Source: a bacterium
GTDB taxonomy: Bacteria; UBA10199; 2-02-FULL-44-16; JAAZCA01
Direction of reading: 5' to 3'
Assembly: GCA_021810905.1 (NCBI GenBank)
Contig: JAJZQH010000001.1
Coordinates: 124,001 to 188,000, forward strand
Length of the DNA stretch: 64,000 bases
In this document: one piece after another, positions 62,454-64,000 of the stretch
Layout of the letters: each line of letters starts with the position of its first letter
How positions within the stretch are numbered: position 1 is the stretch's first letter
Program-made: the position numbers and the translations under genes
The notes under the pieces: model-generated
What the model saw: only the letters and a program-made list of their open reading frames with translations
Database searches by the model: none
What the model was told of the DNA's origin: nothing

Positions 62454-64000
62454 ATGACCGCACTGTCTGACATAAAATCCATCGCTGACCTCATCAACTT
62501 CATATGGGAGAGGGATAAGTTCCCTGACTTGTTCCTTGATGAACTCTCGGATATCAGCAAGGAAGAATTCACGTTAATCGATTCCGACAAAGACGGCCGA
62601 CTTACGATCTCTGAGATCGCCAGATATCGTCATCTCCCGCTGAACGGCCGCATCACAATTTATGGCAGCAACTATCTTCCGCTGCAGGATACACAGCTCT
62701 GCGGCATCCCATTCAAGCGCCAGGAGCTGTTTGAAATGGGTATCGAAGGCAGCTGCCGTGGCGTACTTGCGAGAGATATCAGGATCGGCGATCATACCTA
62801 TAAGGCCAACACCGTCATCGTCCTCGACCTCGATCGCACCGTAGAATACGGAACTCGCATCGACGCAACGACTGTTGGAACAGAGCCGAATCACCAAAGA
62901 TCAACGATGAATTTTGTGTTGCTCCAGGATGCAAGACTGAACGACAGACACGTACTGGAACCGCCGACATCGGGCAGCACCACTGGAAAACAATTTGAAA
63001 TGATCCTTCCGGCCGGGACGTACATCAGCCGAGATGAACTCGGAGCCGTGTCCTACGTACAATTCACTCCCGATGCCTCGATCCGTTTTAATCCGCTCGG
63101 CAGCCGGTTTGAAGCGGCCATGCGCACGATATCCTTCAAGGAAAATGAAACTGCAGAAGTGTGGCTGAAAGAAACTATGCGTGTGCCCGTCAAGCGGATC
63201 ATTGAACGGATCGGCGAAATCGTTCCCCTCTCCATCAGGACGCTCGTCAATTTTCTACCCACTGCTATGGTGGGCCTCCGTACGGAAGAATTGAAGCGGA
63301 ACAAAGACGGCGGTCACATGACAGATGTCAAACCGCTATCCCCGAAGGATCTCGTCCTCAAGATCCTCGATTCCGACGTTCGTGAGCTGAATGCCATGAT
63401 GGGCCTGAGGTACGATGCCTCGGGAAAACCGATCGAAATCAACCTCATCATCGACCCGTTCTCATCGCAGCCGACAAACATTGCTTTACGCAATTACCCC
63501 ATGCCCACCTCCATGCCCTACTTCGATGAGATCCTTAAGATCATCGACGAGGAGCTCGCCGCGGCGAATCCGCTGCCTGAAGTGAAGACGACTGCAGCGA
63601 GTGAATCGCACGCCGATGCCCCGGCCATCGCCGTGAGCAGGCCTGCGGGCAATGCACCCTCTCCGCTGCCGAACCTCCGCCTTGACGCGTCGTATCTCGT
63701 CGGCAGAGGTCAGCGGCCTGGAGTGGAAGTAGAGGCCGGCTTCAAGGCCGTCGGCATCGGCGGCGAATATGCGCGGGTCATTCCTTCTGGGGATGCAGCC
63801 GGGTTCAACGAATGGCGAGCGAACGCGAGATTGCGCCTGGAACTGCTCCCTGTTCTCGGGACGCAATTTTTTACTGGCGCTCGCGGCAGAGACGACGGCG
63901 AGAGCAGCGTTGGATTGGAAGTCGGTGCAAAGGCCTCAGCCATGTTCACATCAAACTGGCTCATCGATCTCTCGCCTTCCTACACGATCATGAAAGGCGC
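62454..64000 (+). CDS. Signal-less EF-hand protein with barrel-like C-terminal part (partial)
   Basis: The frame stays open from 62454 to the window edge, at least 515 residues. The N-terminus (MTALSDIKSIADLINF) has no signal peptide. A canonical EF-hand loop DSDKDGRLTISE lies at residues 43-54. A middle part of mixed structure has no recognised domain. From about residue 410 the sequence has amphipathic strands (LDASYLVGRG, GVEVEAGFKAVGIGGEYARV, NARLRLELLPV) like an outer-membrane barrel. A GTG at 62436 is an alternative start. Function unknown; the 3' end is missing. Confidence 0.7.
   Translation, partial: MTALSDIKSIADLINFIWERDKFPDLFLDELSDISKEEFTLIDSDKDGRLTISEIARYRHLPLNGRITIYGSNYLPLQDTQLCGIPFKRQELFEMGIEGSCRGVLARDIRIGDHTYKANTVIVLDLDRTVEYGTRIDATTVGTEPNHQRSTMNFVLLQDARLNDRHVLEPPTSGSTTGKQFEMILPAGTYISRDELGAVSYVQFTPDASIRFNPLGSRFEAAMRTISFKENETAEVWLKETMRVPVKRIIERIGEIVPLSIRTLVNFLPTAMVGLRTEELKRNKDGGHMTDVKPLSPKDLVLKILDSDVRELNAMMGLRYDASGKPIEINLIIDPFSSQPTNIALRNYPMPTSMPYFDEILKIIDEELAAANPLPEVKTTAASESHADAPAIAVSRPAGNAPSPLPNLRLDASYLVGRGQRPGVEVEAGFKAVGIGGEYARVIPSGDAAGFNEWRANARLRLELLPVLGTQFFTGARGRDDGESSVGLEVGAKASAMFTSNWLIDLSPSYTIMKG

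Overview
The window is about 64 kb of gene-dense, moderately GC-rich bacterial chromosome with no rRNA, intact transposase or CRISPR array. Gene content indicates a Gram-negative bacterium of the former Deltaproteobacteria (Bdellovibrionota / Myxococcota / UBA10199-like). Evidence for this is an outer-membrane protein and several lipoproteins, a TonB-like protein, surE-pcm-nlpD, a PEGA-domain Ser/Thr kinase, thrombospondin-type-3 proteins with myxobacterial-like C-terminal tails, and a 59-residue histone-fold protein of the Bdellovibrio type. The lineage is an inference from content; no phylogeny was run.

Layout. 1-5.6 kb (minus): the classic rpsB-tsf-pyrH-frr-uppS-cdsA-dxr operon, with dxr cut by the window edge. 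6-13.7 kb: a TPR protein, a giant TSP3 protein and two signal-less beta-barrel-like proteins. 14-19 kb: thiolase, CbpA-type DnaJ, a lone nuoI, a DUF2203 protein, dcd and mtgA. 19-22.5 kb: histone, tRNA-Lys and tRNA-Glu, and a histidine kinase/response regulator pair with a 22-bp-phased operator. 22.6-29 kb (minus): xerC-hslV-hslU-argF-purA-rsmB. 29-31.7 kb: a second TSP3 protein and a duplicated Cys-domain protein. 31.7-36.4 kb (minus): HU/IHF-dprA-topA, a C39-like peptidase and tRNA-Arg. 36.7-39.9 kb (minus): surE-pcm-nlpD-apt. 40-43 kb (plus): purM-purN, an outer-membrane protein and a lipoprotein-type isoaspartyl methyltransferase. 43-46 kb: a lone FlhB/SctU and a two-subunit CoA-transferase. 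47-50 kb: a PEGA kinase followed by an FHA-GGDEF cyclase. 50.4-56 kb (plus): folD and the complete glycine cleavage system gcvT-H-PA-PB. 56-62 kb: recO/TonB-like, mtnP/PfkB kinase and a nucleotidyltransferase pair. The window ends in an EF-hand plus barrel-like protein.

The most striking feature is non-coding. Many gaps between neighbouring genes are filled by degenerate tandem repeats of 7 bp (8 bp in the folD/gcv region), usually followed by an inverted counterpart, so that each gap can fold into a hairpin. Different gaps use different unit words. The arrays often begin at or within the stop codon of the upstream gene, and in purN and gcvPB they run into coding sequence. Larger palindromic repeat families occur as well.

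Other candidates for something new are the bacterial histone, three signal-less Cys-rich proteins that each carry a cysteine at residue 11, and a membrane-anchored isoaspartyl methyltransferase with an altered substrate motif.
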